DNA from: Gnetum montanum
Taxonomy: Eukaryota > Streptophyta > Gnetopsida > Gnetales > Gnetaceae
Direction of reading: 5' to 3'
Length of the DNA: 64,000 nt
NCBI GenBank assembly: GCA_015680685.1
Contig: MNCI01002706.1
Location: 742,912-806,911 of the forward strand
Positions 47,201 to 57,151 of the stretch are shown here, piece by piece. How positions within the stretch are numbered: position 1 is the first letter of the stretch; each line of letters opens with the position of its first letter. Position numbers and translations under genes: made by a program. Below the pieces are notes generated by a model that was not told where the DNA came from, did no database searches, and worked only from the letters and a program-made list of their open reading frames with translations.

Positions 47201-50200
47201 CATAAGTATGGGTTTACACAAGAAGATATGTCTCTAGACCCTCAAAAGGGACAGATCTAGGGGACGCCTTAGAGACGTTGGCCCTTTGGGTTGGACTCTC
47301 CCACTCATTATAGAGAAGGGAAGTCTTTGGGCTTCCTCCAATTGCCCTTGTGTTTCATGCAAGGCATTGGATGGAAGGATGTATCAGGTGTTGGGGTTGG
47401 TATCTTCCTTCAAGCCTGGTGTCTAAGGAGTTGACAGATTCCCCGGAGTTGACAGAGTTCCAAACCCATACAGAAGTGTACTCTCGAAGCTATCCTAGGC
47501 TCCGCTCCAAGGACGTCGCTTCTTTGTGTGGGGGAGGATTGTGAGAGATGTCCCAAGGTAGTGGTTCTCCTAGGCTCTTCCCATGGTTCGGGGGCCATGG
47601 AACACTTTGAGGTGCCCTCGGGTGACTCAAGTGTTAGAAAACCCATCCTAGCTTGGCAGTACCAAGCTAGCAACAGGACACCCACATGTTGTAACTCTCT
47701 TCTAAGTCATCTTCATCTCCCCCTCACCGTGGAGAACTACATGGCCCTGATTCTATGGTAGTTGTAGATATGTAGGCAGCCAAGACTGGATAGTTTTGGT
47801 GCAGTGCCAGGCCACACCTTGTACCAAATCATGAGGGATATGGGGGTGAGGCACCTTCCCTTGTAGGTGCATCGTTTCCCCTCCCACCGATGTTGTCTAC
47901 AAGGTTGTGTGTGTGCTTGTTTGCATGGTCCTTGTTTTGGAGTTGGTTACCCTCCATGACGTGCGTTGCCATATATGTTAAGAAGCTGTGATTCTGCTAG
48001 CACTCACTCTTGAGTTGCTTGCTTGCTTGAGGTGTATTCCCCAGGTCTTCCACCCAGATCCATTGGATCTTAGAGAATTCCTTGGGGTGTCAGACAACGT
48101 CGGGGCAACGTTGTTACACAGATATTCCTAACAGAATCAAATACGAATAAATGAAGAAATTATAGTGAATCTTACTAGATTTTTACACAAACATAGTGAA
48201 ACCTGTCATATTTAGATCAGGCATAACGTTAGCCAATCAATAAAGCACCAAGATGAAAAAGTAAATGTACCTGAAAAGTATGCTTGAGAGGAAGTTTAAG
48301 GATTGTGCTTGCATAAGAGAACACAAAGAAGAATTGCATGAGATAGCTTGCTTCTATTGTTCGCATGAGTGATTAGATAAGGCATGTTTGAATGTAGCAT
48401 GAATCAAGGATGCAATCTTGGACAACAAGAAAGAAAACACAAGATGCTGATCCCAAAGAGATTAAGTAAGACTTTAATGATGATAATGCTGTCTTTCTTT
48501 CCAAATACATAATTAATGGAAAAAAAAAGAATCTATAACCAGACTAGTGATTTAAACTAGAAACGCACATCAAATTAAGTCATTTGAAAATGTTATAAAT
48601 CATTATGCAAATAATCATGTAAAATACAGGCATCAGATAGCAACTTCAAGCATTCATTTTGGTAGAGCACCATCAAATAAGCCAGTAATATTTCCACATG
48701 AAACGAACAAACATTATCGAAAAATATAAGAGGCAAAAAAGTGCAAATTCAATAGCGGTTATCACTTGCAGATAACCAATGTAGGAATATCTTGCATTTT
48801 GCCTAATTCTGTAAAAAGGTTTCAGAAAGAACTACCGAGAAATGGGAAGCAAAGGGAAACAAACACTAAATATTGACACCAACATATATTAATGATTTGT
48901 TTACTTTAAATCCTGATTAGTAGTTTGTAAAGTGGTTTCGGTGAAAACAAACATTTAGCCTCATAAAATACTTCAGATTTAAAAACAGGGAAGCTATATT
49001 CCATCAACTTATTAAAAACTGACTTTTTTCCACAACATAAATAGCCACGAAGAAGTATGCATACCCCTTGATAAAATCCAATGGCAACTCCATGATGTGT
49101 ACAACCAATGCAATTTGCCCGTTCAAAAATGTGTGCCAAAGGAAGGTAAGAAATATATCTGCAATTTTTGTAATTATAACAGAACCCATAAGTAACATGC
49201 ACTTGAGTCTCTAATGTAGAAAATATTATTTAAAAAATGAAAATATTACAATTCTGTAAGTCAATCCGTTAGTTATTATTGCTTTCACTTTAGAAGGCAA
49301 GTAACAATATATGAAAAGGACAGTTTCAAAATGAGAAAAAAAATTAAAACATACACATCCGACGGATGAGGCCCAAGGCTAAGACAGGAACCGGCAACAC
49401 TTGCAACGAAGTTTCCATGGGAAATCATACCTCCCTGTTTTAGTACGACAGCCTTTAAACACTACTCATGTTTGAAATATCATGAACATAAAAAATGTAT
49501 ACGAAAAAAGGTAGAAGCGAGCAGTAAAATGTATGTAAACTTTTATAGAATGAAGTTACTCTCCAAAAAAAAGTAACTGAAATACACCTTTGGAGTTCCA
49601 GTGGTGCCACTAGTATAGCAAATAGTTGCAATATCTTCTGGCCGTGGAGGATCAAATGGCTGAGGATTCTCATGACCCTAAAAGCCCATTTAAAAATTTG
49701 AGTAAAGAAAATAAAATTTATTGGTTAGTATAGGTACAAAAACTTTTATGATGTTGGAAAAATTTCTTCACATTATGGAAATGCATAGCAGAAGCATGAT
49801 GGATAGATTCATTGTGCTTGTAGGACGTTGTAAACATTATATTTTTTAAAAAAAAATCTATAGGTAATTACTTAAAACATATAAACTCCAATTTTTAAGA
49901 AAACACAAATTTTGCAAGAGATTTCTTTGTGACATAATTACTATGCGTCAATATTATTCAAGAAAGAATAAAGAAACATAGGATTGGAGACAAACCTGAC
50001 TCATTAATTTTGCATATGATATAATGTTAAGGCCATCTTTGAACCGTGGTGGCACAAAATCTATTTCCTCTCCAATAACCTAAACAAGAATGCAAATAAA
50101 TAGCACAAATATTTCTTTGACATAACAAAACAGTTAACATGAAAAATTGTTGGTAAAAGCATGTGAATCATCAAATAAGTACCACAATAAGACGCAACGA

Positions 50201-53200
50201 AGGAAGCTCTGAGAGAAATCCCTGAATCTGACATTGTAGTATGAAAATTGCATAAACGAGAAATCAAGTTAGATTGAAACAATGATGTGAAATCCATTTT
50301 AAAGAAGCCAGATCTACCTCATTGATTAAAAGATTATACTCTATATTTTCAAATGCAATCATTAAAGTTTATCTCACTTTCAAGTCCCTTTGCTTTTCTG
50401 CAGTGTTATTCATCAGTGTGTGTTAAAACAGTTTATACATGTGTAACTGAAACTGAAGCTTTTTATTGTGCCAATAGGAAAAAGAAAACTTATTTTTCTC
50501 TTATCAAACAAAATTCAATTTCAGCCATTCCTTCTACAGAATGTATATTTCTTACTTACAGTGTTCAAGGTGGCCTGAACGCAGAACACAACAGATATTT
50601 CAGCATGATTTACTATGTACTTCACAGCATCTGGACCTGTATATAGAAATAATAATACAGAATGAGTAACATTATGAAATCTCAAAATTTCCAAAAATTA
50701 AAATCAAATAAAATAGAATCAAAGTAAGACACTAAGAGAAAAGTACCAAGGGTATCATAGAGAGGAACCGAAATGAAGGAATATGAGGCACATGCATGAT
50801 CAACGATAACCCATTCAGGCCTGTTGATTAAATATAGCCCAATGCAAGATCCCTGTATTCATACGTATAATTTAATAAAATTCAGCTCTTTCTCAGCAAC
50901 TAAACCTAATTCTTCTTCTTTACCATCCTAGCCTTGTCCCAACAAAACAGCAAAACAGCTCCTAATTGTACTGAGTGAAAAGTAGGCCTATTCGTTCCTA
51001 TAAAACATTTAATAACAGAACACCATTAATAATTACTTTAGGAACACCATGGTAAACAAGCCCAGATCCAATTGCAGTGCGAACAGTACCAGCTTCACCA
51101 TATGTCATCCACTTGTATCTAGTTTGAGAAAGAATGTGCCAAAAAAATCAGCTAAAATCATTTCCTGTTTTTTGAACAATATTTTGTAAATATTAATTCA
51201 TTACATATATTAACCAAAGAACTTACTCTCCAACTGAACCATCTGCATGGTTACGAGTTCCAAGATACTTGTAATGTTGGAATTTCTTCACAGCATGCCT
51301 GGATGCAAATAAATAAGCTGCATTCCTTATAACTTGAAATGACACTAAAACGGGATAATTTTGTTAAAACAATGAACCTAGCCAATATTAGAAGATCCTT
51401 TATATTATTAGTAGTTAGGCTTAATTCTAAATAAAAACAATACCATCCATCCACAGGTATGACTAAAAACATTCTATCTTCTTTACAAGTTGTACTGTGA
51501 ACCTATCAGTAGTGCTTTTGTGACATGCTCAAACACTGCATTTCTAATTCTCTTGAATCTTTTGCATTACCTACAATTTTTTGTCTCATAAATATTAATT
51601 TATTTACATTTAATTTTTAAAGTCAAGATTTTTTCCACACATCTCGATGAAACATACACATTTAAGGAGGAAGTATATTTGTCTTTCAATTTTACATGTT
51701 TGGTTTATATAACATCAGTTTGTCTTTCAGATCGTAAATCACTGCAAACTTTACATCATGCTATGGAGTACTGCTCATCACAGGCAACTGCAACAAAGAG
51801 GTTTTCCAGGACACTGCAGAAACTCAGAAGACCCAAAAAAAATGACTAATATATGTTTAATGATGTGTGAATGTTATGTAATGGTCAATTTCCTATATCT
51901 TTAACTTTCCCCTGCATAGGAGGCTGGACATGAATCCTTGACTTTGTCGGTATTGATCATATACTCTTTAACAACAAGGCAAAGCATATAATCAAACAAG
52001 ACATTGTAGCAAAAAATCCCAAAAATACAGGGTTTGCCATGCATATGGTGTTTTATTATTTGATGCAATGATTGGTGATGTCACAAGGAAGAATGTACCT
52101 GGTGTGATCCAAGAACGAACAGGTTACACAGGATTTTGTACTTATGATGTTACAAAAACTCAGAAAAACAAAAACAGTTGCTAATAACTGTTTGATGATG
52201 TGTTAAAATTACCTAATAGTTACTCACCTATATCTTTAACTTGTCCCCTGCATAGGAGGTTGGATATGAATCCATTACTTTCTTGTTATTGATCATATAC
52301 TCCCTAACAGCAAGCCAAAGCATAAAATCAAACAAGACATTGTAATGAAAAAAACCAAAAGTTTCACTTGCATACGGTGTTTTATTATTTGATGCAATGA
52401 TTGGTGATATCATAACGAAGAATGTACTTGGCATTGTCCAAAAATAAACAAGTTACACAGGATTCTAAATGGAACAATATACAAGCCTTGACTTTAAGTT
52501 GGTAAAGCATTAATAGTGATATTCCTTTGGTGAATAAATCAAAGGAAGTCCTGGCTGCAAAAATGGAAATTTGGAAAAGAATCCTAAATCAAAAGGGTTG
52601 AGAATTAGTTGAAGTAAAACGGAATACATAGAGTGCATTTTTAGTGAAAAGAAAGTAACGAAAACTTGAAAATTAAAATTTAAAACCAAAAGGTTACTCA
52701 ATGTAAGCAATACAAATATTTGGGTCACTTGTTTAAATGGAAAGTGAGATTAACAATGATGTGACAGACAGAATTGCAGTAGGATAGATGAAATTGAAAG
52801 AAGCTGGTGGTATACTTTGTGATAGGAGAATCCCTACTAGGCTGAAGGAAAAGTTTTATAGAACTGCTTTCAGACTTGCAATCCTTTATGTTGTGAAATG
52901 CTAACTAATCAAAAAGCATCAGGCCCAACACATCCACATGGTAGAAATGCAAATGCTAAGGTGGGTGGTGGGTGTGATTAGGAAAGATTGACTCAACAAG
53001 TCTCTTATTAAGAGAAGTTTGGGAGCAACACTCATGTATGAGAAAATTAAGAAAAGTCATCTCAAATGGCTTGGTCATGTGCTAAGAAGGCCAGAGAATG
53101 CTTCTGTTAAAAAAGGTCATTTAATTTGAGTCAAAGGGAAACAACAAAAAGGTAGACCTAAACATACATGGTTTGCAAGTACAAAGAAACACATCCAAGA

Positions 53201-55929
53201 CTTGGGTATTAATGTTTACTTGGCTCATTTTTTTTCTGGAGGTCCTTCTCCTCAAACGACGCGGTCAACATTCTGGCTTAATCCTGGCTCTGTGGAGGGG
53301 GGCTGGGGGGGGCACCAGGCCCGTCGTCTTCTGCACCCCCCCCCCCCCCCCCACCCCCCCTCGAGGAGGCACCTCTGCTGCCCCCCCTCCCCCCTCAGCC
53401 CCAACCACTACAACCTTCGCTTGGGGACGCCGCTCCCAACAAAGCTCGCACCCCCTGCTCTCAGGACGGCTTCCCCCCTGACAGATCCCCCCAACGGCCG
53501 ATCCAACTGGGCCAAGGAGCTACAACAGGCTGAGCAGCATGTGCAGGTGGCAGAGAGGCAGGAGTGGGAGGCCAAGTGGAACGAGGCCCTTGCCCAGTCT
53601 CGGGCTGACCTGGAAGCCTAGTTCCACGAGCAGGAATAGGAGCAGCTACGACAACATGAGCTTTTGGCAGAGGCTACTCGGGCCCGGCTCATTGACAAAA
53701 TCCGACCCTAGGTAAGAGAGGAGCTGAGATAGGAAGACGCAGCCCAAAGAGTGCAAGAGGAGGCAGAAAGAGCGGAGCAGGAGCGCCTACGGGAGGAGGA
53801 CGAGCAAAGACAAAGACAGCTTGATTGGGCACACGAGCACAGTGCCCGTTAGTGGCTCGGGGGAGGGGGGTGGCGATGCCCCTACCTCATCCTAGGCATT
53901 AGTTGTGATGGGGGAGCTCCGAAGACATATCCGACAAACATCAGCACGTTATCATCTGGATGCGGGCAACTCACCGGCGGATTGGAGCAGGTGGGAATCC
54001 GCCATGCAAGGCATCCAACNGTGTGTAGTAAAAAAAAGAATTCGTATAGCTAACCCTTGTAGCTGGGATAAGGCTAGGATGATGATGATGATTAAAGCAT
54101 AACTAGTGATACATAAATAGCTACGTTATGGATTATTGTAACATAATAAGAGACCAATCACCATCAACCTTCAACATGAAATCACATTTCAATCGAAGAA
54201 GAACATGGTAAAAAGAGGCATAAACACAGGAAAATATGTTAGCAGTGAAGTATATCTATACTATCCAAACTCCTAAATCCTACTACAGATATTACTGCTT
54301 ATCAGGGAAGTTCAAGATACAGTTTTGTTGCATGTTTCAATAAATTGAAAACTTATGTTTTCTTATCTGGTCCAAGTATACCTAAATTGACACAATTTTG
54401 TGGAGTAAATTTTTCCCTGCTACTAAGTTGTACGTGTGTATTTATCTATATCAATGCCACCTTGCAAACTCTACAAAACTACTTCTACAGAAAAAAGTTG
54501 TATTTATTGCCATTACTTGGTTGCTACATCTACACAAAGATGGATGCTAAATAGATAAAATGGTTTGCATCTAACAAAACTTACTGTGTTTTCGTTTATC
54601 TTAAACTTACCAAATTGCATACAAGAATTTTATACTTCAGCTTTTTGTAACATTTTACAACATATAGGACAACTACGAAAGTAGACTCACTGGAAATTTT
54701 CATGCAGAGTTCCAACCTCAGGACTATCTGGAAATCGTTCAAGGAGTGCTAATGGAGCTCGTGCTGATCTGCAATCATGTACCAGTGCATGAAAATTTAA
54801 CAGTAGATATCAATATCAATTTGAGACACTACCTGAAGAAAAGATAAATCACCTGTGAACATTCCACTTTCCAGTACGCAATTGCTCTGGAAGAACAACA
54901 CTGTATCCTTTCTCTGAAATGACCAAAAATCAGTAAATTGGAGACGGATCAACTGGCAGATCAAAGCGTTATGCAGTACCAATATGTATAATAAATGTTC
55001 TACTTCCAGAAAAGTGTCAAGCTATCGAACAATTCACCGCAAAGGATAATCTTGAATCGTCCAGTCTTTTTAGACAGTTGAAAACCATAAATAGCTACGA
55101 TGACCTGAATCTCAACGACCAACTACAGACTAAGACAATGAAACATCTAACTGAATATAAGAACACTATGCTTCTGAGCAGCTTACGACAGATTCTTCAA
55201 AACTCTGAAGCCAAGAAAAATGTCGCCACTATTTTTTTTTTCAAATTCTCCTATTTCAAATTATTTCTTTTAGTTTCCTAATCTGTACATTAATTGTTGC
55301 TTCTATAATGATTCATATGTAAGCAAAGATCGATTTATTCCAATGAGGATCAAAGCAACCTAAAAATTTAGAAAAAGCACAAGGATCCAATTTCCTTTAA
55401 TCATCCATTTCCACCATGTTGTTACAATGCACTTAATACAAAATATTGATCCACGATCCTGTTGTTATAGCTCCTGGATCTTTGTGCCCCCAACATTCGA
55501 AGTTTTTTTATTATGATTTTGTCAAATTCAAGCATCAATTAGTATTCCTTCGTTTTTGAAAGCTTTGCCCAGCCAAACAACGAACCGTACTGGCAGTTAG
55601 CAGAACTGATCAATTGTCAAGCCAAAAAAGAAACGTAAAGAAATGCAAAAGACCAAACTTTATTCCGTGATAACGCCACAAACGAACGGAGCACGTTATC
55701 AAGCACAAACACGGTGAAAAACGAAACAACATTTGTTGGATCCTAAGATCATAAACAGAAATACCAAAGGCAAACTACTGGCGTTACCAATAAAATATTC
55801 GCCGGCAGTGGGATTGAAATGAAGGCCGATCCCAAAGTCATCATCGCTGGTGCTGCTGCCAGAGACTTTGGCTGAACGAAGATGATCTCCGATCTTCTGA
55901 ATCCTACGCAGGACAACAGAATTGTCCAT
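35174..55929 (-). CDS. LACS6: Peroxisomal long-chain acyl-CoA synthetase (LACS6/LACS7 type), 23 exons
   Basis: Activates fatty acids to acyl-CoA (ATP to AMP + PPi) in the peroxisome, feeding beta-oxidation. 23 exons join in phase with GT-AG introns into 694 residues; I recall about 700 for Arabidopsis LACS6 and LACS7. Residues 9-17 are a PTS2 (R-I-x5-H-L). ANL-superfamily motifs: [11 protein letters not shown] (P-loop, 270-280), [15 protein letters not shown] (about 307-321), [10 protein letters not shown] (448-457), HTGDIGLW (532-539), [20 protein letters not shown] (547-566), and [13 protein letters not shown] near the end. The C-terminus is MYSELGS with no SKL-type PTS1, as in LACS6 rather than LACS7. 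The start chosen is the first ATG in frame. Introns 3, 12 and 18 carry retroelements. It appears intact and functional; LACS6 versus LACS7 orthology is inferred only from the targeting signals. Confidence 0.96.
35349..35435 (-). CDS. LACS6: LACS exon 22
   Basis: [20 protein letters not shown] then NDLLTPTFK. Donor gtact. Confidence 0.95.
35643..35729 (-). CDS. LACS6: LACS exon 21
   Basis: [20 protein letters not shown] then MDAVGRAAK. Donor gtgtg. Confidence 0.94.
35870..35955 (-). CDS. LACS6: LACS exon 20
   Basis: [20 protein letters not shown] then WADSHGIK. Donor gttac. Confidence 0.94.
36052..36155 (-). CDS. LACS6: LACS exon 19
   Basis: [20 protein letters not shown] then [14 protein letters not shown]. 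Acceptor tgcag, donor gtgag. Confidence 0.95.
37651..37895 (+). promoter_or_regulatory. Phased AGACATCT array and TATA box in intron 18
   Basis: Sites at 37651, 37671, 37690, 37710, 37724, 37744, 37775 and 37795: spacing 20, 19, 20, 14, 20, 31, 20. This is the same set of distances as the family B LTRs, including the single 31-bp step. Two sites contain ACGT (agacgtcc, agacgtct). TATA at 37887. Confidence 0.75.
38238..38640 (+). repeat. Cluster of CCACAACCCATGG-like motifs
   Basis: About a dozen variants of ccacaac[ct]catgg or actcatggt within 400 bp (for example near 38274, 38288, 38325, 38340, 38384, 38458, 38518, 38580, 38609, 38620). Spacing is irregular. It lies downstream of the 37887 TATA, so not part of the U3 array. 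Confidence 0.6.
39411..39452. repeat. Hairpin in intron 18
   Basis: ggtaag(tgaa)cctgcc at 39411-39426 pairs with ggcaggcttacc at 39441-39452, loop 14. Part of the short inverted repeat that flanks the intron insertion. Confidence 0.6.
39701..39787 (-). CDS. LACS6: LACS exon 18 (HTGD motif)
   Basis: [20 protein letters not shown] then DGQLKIID. It precedes the 3.5-kb intron 18. Confidence 0.95.
39924..40047 (-). CDS. LACS6: LACS exon 17
   Basis: [20 protein letters not shown] then [20 protein letters not shown]. Donor gtaat. Confidence 0.95.
40130..40248 (-). CDS. LACS6: LACS exon 16 (YGMTE motif)
   Basis: [20 protein letters not shown], then [16 protein letters not shown]. Adenylate-forming core motif. 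Confidence 0.96.
40351..40480 (-). CDS. LACS6: LACS exon 15
   Basis: [20 protein letters not shown], then [20 protein letters not shown]. Donor gtatg. Confidence 0.95.
40740..40828 (-). CDS. LACS6: LACS exon 14
   Basis: [20 protein letters not shown] then NAKKQAILN. Donor gtatg. Confidence 0.94.
40957..41045 (-). CDS. LACS6: LACS exon 13
   Basis: [20 protein letters not shown] then PRLFNRIHS. Donor gtatg. Confidence 0.94.
41604..42185 (+). repeat. 5' LTR of the LARD-like element
   Basis: 582 bp, TGTGAGAG...TTACA; preceded by target duplication cagat. Confidence 0.93.
42188..42199 (+). other. PBS, tRNA-iMet type (LARD-like element)
   Basis: TGGTATCGAAGC, two bases after the LTR; differs from TGGTATCAGAGC by two bases. 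Confidence 0.85.
42200..47529 (+). other. Non-coding interior of the LARD-like element
   Basis: Longest open frames are 151 codons on the - strand (46643-47098) and under 95 elsewhere. None shows capsid, zinc knuckle, protease, RT, RNase H or integrase motifs. T and G dominate the + strand, so the - strand is A/C-rich. Confidence 0.7.
47540..48118 (+). repeat. 3' LTR of the LARD-like element
   Basis: 579 bp, preceded by polypurine tract gggggaggat ending at 47540 and followed by cagat. Confidence 0.93.
49065..49158 (-). CDS. LACS6: LACS exon 12
   Basis: [20 protein letters not shown] then [11 protein letters not shown]. Last exon before the 8-kb intron 12. Confidence 0.93.
49355..49434 (-). 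CDS. LACS6: LACS exon 11
   Basis: [20 protein letters not shown] then GPHPSDV. Aligns with the GVVLTHGN...NVAG region of plant LACS but is the most divergent exon. Of two overlapping donors, only the one after GATGT keeps the frame. Confidence 0.85.
49588..49677 (-). CDS. LACS6: LACS exon 10 (ATP-binding P-loop)
   Basis: [20 protein letters not shown] then [10 protein letters not shown]. The P-loop is split from its last glycine by intron 10. Confidence 0.95.
49996..50079 (-). CDS. LACS6: LACS exon 9
   Basis: [20 protein letters not shown] then SYAKLMSQ. Donor gtttg. Confidence 0.9.
50183..50227 (-). CDS. LACS6: LACS exon 8 (45 bp)
   Basis: [15 protein letters not shown]. Smallest exon; phase 0 on both sides. 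Confidence 0.9.
50560..50636 (-). CDS. LACS6: LACS exon 7
   Basis: [20 protein letters not shown] then ATLNT. Donor gtaag. Confidence 0.95.
50747..50852 (-). CDS. LACS6: LACS exon 6
   Basis: [20 protein letters not shown] then [15 protein letters not shown]. Donor gtact. Confidence 0.95.
51037..51118 (-). CDS. LACS6: LACS exon 5
   Basis: [20 protein letters not shown] then VYHGVPK. Donor gtaat. Confidence 0.94.
51227..51298 (-). CDS. LACS6: LACS exon 4
   Basis: [20 protein letters not shown] then SVG. It follows the 3.4-kb intron 3. Donor gtaag. Confidence 0.93.
51842..52465. repeat. Tandem duplication in intron 3
   Basis: About 51842-52135 and 52178-52465 share long runs ('cctatatctttaact', 'cccctgcataggagg', 'aatcaaacaagacattgta', 'ggtgttttattatttgatgc') at an offset of about 330-335 bp; many substitutions. 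Not coding. Confidence 0.8.
52484..53225 (+). mobile_element. LINE (RTE-like) reverse transcriptase C-terminal remnant
   Basis: Broken frames read [78 protein letters not shown] and [20 protein letters not shown]. This is the characteristic end of plant non-LTR RT proteins (thumb region and H-W-F/L-G-H-V-R-R-P). Truncated at the 5' side. Antisense to the host gene. Confidence 0.88.
53226..54020 (+). other. GC-rich block with coiled-coil coding remnant, inside the LINE
   Basis: Composition changes abruptly from AT-rich to strongly GC-rich, with a C run at 53334-53351. Frames give P-rich sequence and then a charged helical stretch ([40 protein letters not shown]) interrupted by stops. It separates the LINE RT remnant from its presumed 3' tail. 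It could be gag-like sequence from an LTR element or other captured DNA. An ambiguous base at its right edge (54020) means the junction should be checked. Confidence 0.6.
54021..54100 (+). mobile_element. LINE 3' tail with (GAT)n
   Basis: 'cccttgtagctgggataagg' followed by GATGATGATGAT at about 54077, the type of 3' end seen in plant RTE-like LINEs ([10 protein letters not shown] when translated). Confidence 0.65.
54691..54768 (-). CDS. LACS6: LACS exon 3
   Basis: [20 protein letters not shown] then LHENF. Acceptor tgcag, donor gtgag. Confidence 0.93.
54853..54913 (-). CDS. LACS6: LACS exon 2
   Basis: [19 protein letters not shown], the conserved segment after NPTAGE. Acceptor ttcag, donor gtgat. 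Confidence 0.93.
55788..55929 (-). CDS. LACS6: LACS exon 1 (residues 1-47, PTS2)
   Basis: [17 protein letters not shown] at the start; ends in NPTAGEYFI plus one base, donor gtaac. Confidence 0.93.
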
Positions 55930-56580
55930 GTTTCTCCGCGTTCCGGATCGAACCAGATCAAGTCTCTCACCAAAACCAACAAAATTCACAACTCAGTAAC
56001 AAAAAACTGAAATGTTTGAAGTATCAGGTGACTTATAACAACAACGACAACATGAACGCCGATAATCACAAATTTGTTTTGGGTATTTTGTTTTTTAAAG
56101 AAACGGCTTTTCGAGAGCAAGAAATTTTGCACGTGTTTTTGTTAGGTCGCTGCATATTTCTAATTTCGGGCCGCAGCGCCGGCATTGGTGGGCCCGCCTG
56201 GTTCCAGTTTTGTAAAGCCGGCGCCGACGTCAACATCCGAGGATTTTCTTAATTATTTTTTAAGGCCGTGGGCTTTTATCCAGACTGACCCCAAGTATTG
56301 AGCACTTGAGCTTTGCTTGGATTTTAATTTTTCTTTCACTGTCTGAGGTGACGCCACGTCAGCGCTGGTGGTGAATTTTTTTTACGTGTAGTAACAATGC
56401 ATGGTTCCCTTCCCTCGACCAAGAGAAGCCCCGCCAACGAGATTTGAATAAGCAGAGTCAACCTTGTCATAGGTGGAGCTCTTTCTCGAGTGTTGCAGAA
56501 GAAAACTTTTACGACAAAAACATGTGCATCGCCTACAACTTGGAAAGGCAAGGGAGGTCAACACTTGTTCACTCAATGTC
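55930..56580 (-). promoter_or_regulatory. Presumed LACS promoter with four ACGT-core sites
   Basis: Upstream of the - strand start codon. Sites: CACGTG (G-box) at 56130-56135, TTGACGTC at about 56226-56233 on the - strand, GCTGACGTGGC (ABRE/G-box type) at 56353-56363 on the - strand, TACGTGTA at 56383-56390. A GC-rich island (56145-56240) lies between. Such ACGT sites bind bZIP factors in plants; ABA or germination control would fit the enzyme but is inference. No clear TATA; ttataagt near 56027-56034 (- strand) is the only candidate. Confidence 0.55.
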
Positions 56581-57151
56581 ATTCAATGATTATGTCAAAA
56601 AATAAATTTTGAATAAAAGATAAACCACAAAATCTTGTTAACTTTGTAACATAAGTAGAAGTAAAGTAAGAGTGTACAAAAATTAAAGGTACGATGAAAT
56701 TATTTTTGGACTCTCGATTAAATTTTTAAACAGCTAATTTTTCAATGGATCTAATGTTTCTCCAACAAATTTGATATTTTTCATCACATCTTATTTTTTT
56801 CTCTTCAATTTTTCTCCAGCAACTCTAATTTCTCTAAAATTTTCCTATTAGGGATTCTGCATTACTCTCATCTTCTTCAACAAATGTTAAAATTTCTACT
56901 TCTTTTATTTATGTTGAAATTTCTATTGATTCTCAAAATGCAAATTTACAAGCTTGTAAGAAAAAGTTGTGATGCCTTCTTCTAGTGATGTTGATACAAC
57001 TAAGACACTCAATTTTGTTTTTCGTGATGATGTATATGAGTCATTGGTTGTTGATCTTTTATCACAATATATGTTCATTCAAATTTTGGATTACCTACTT
57101 TGTGATCAAAATTTCATTTTGAAATTAAATAATGTGATGCAAAAAACATGA
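56581..57151. other. AT-rich sequence, nothing recognised
   Basis: One 60-codon + strand frame at 56969-57151 without known motifs. Confidence 0.4.

Larger units (their letters stand above)
41604..48118 (+). mobile_element. Non-autonomous LTR retrotransposon (LARD-like) in intron 12
   Basis: Two LTRs (41604-42185 and 47540-48118, roughly 95% alike by eye) begin TGTGAGAGATGTCCCA and end TTGTTACA. A perfect 5-bp target duplication cagat flanks them (41599-41603 and 48119-48123). PBS TGGTATCGAAGC at 42188 and a G-rich polypurine tract at 47530-47539 complete the structure. The 5.35-kb interior shows no gag or pol motif in any frame and is unusually T/G-rich on the + strand. It therefore fits the LARD class, mobilised by another element's proteins. 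Antisense to the host gene and much younger than the elements in 1-31654. Confidence 0.93.

Noticed and set aside
53226-54020. GC-rich block as foreign contamination
   Set aside because: It is bounded by LINE sequence on both sides and contains plant-retroelement-like coiled-coil code; kept as composite insertion, with the assembly caveat.
55930-55989. Upstream extension of LACS exon 1 (start at 55989)
   Set aside because: That start is GTG; the first ATG at 55929 gives the family-typical N-terminus with PTS2.
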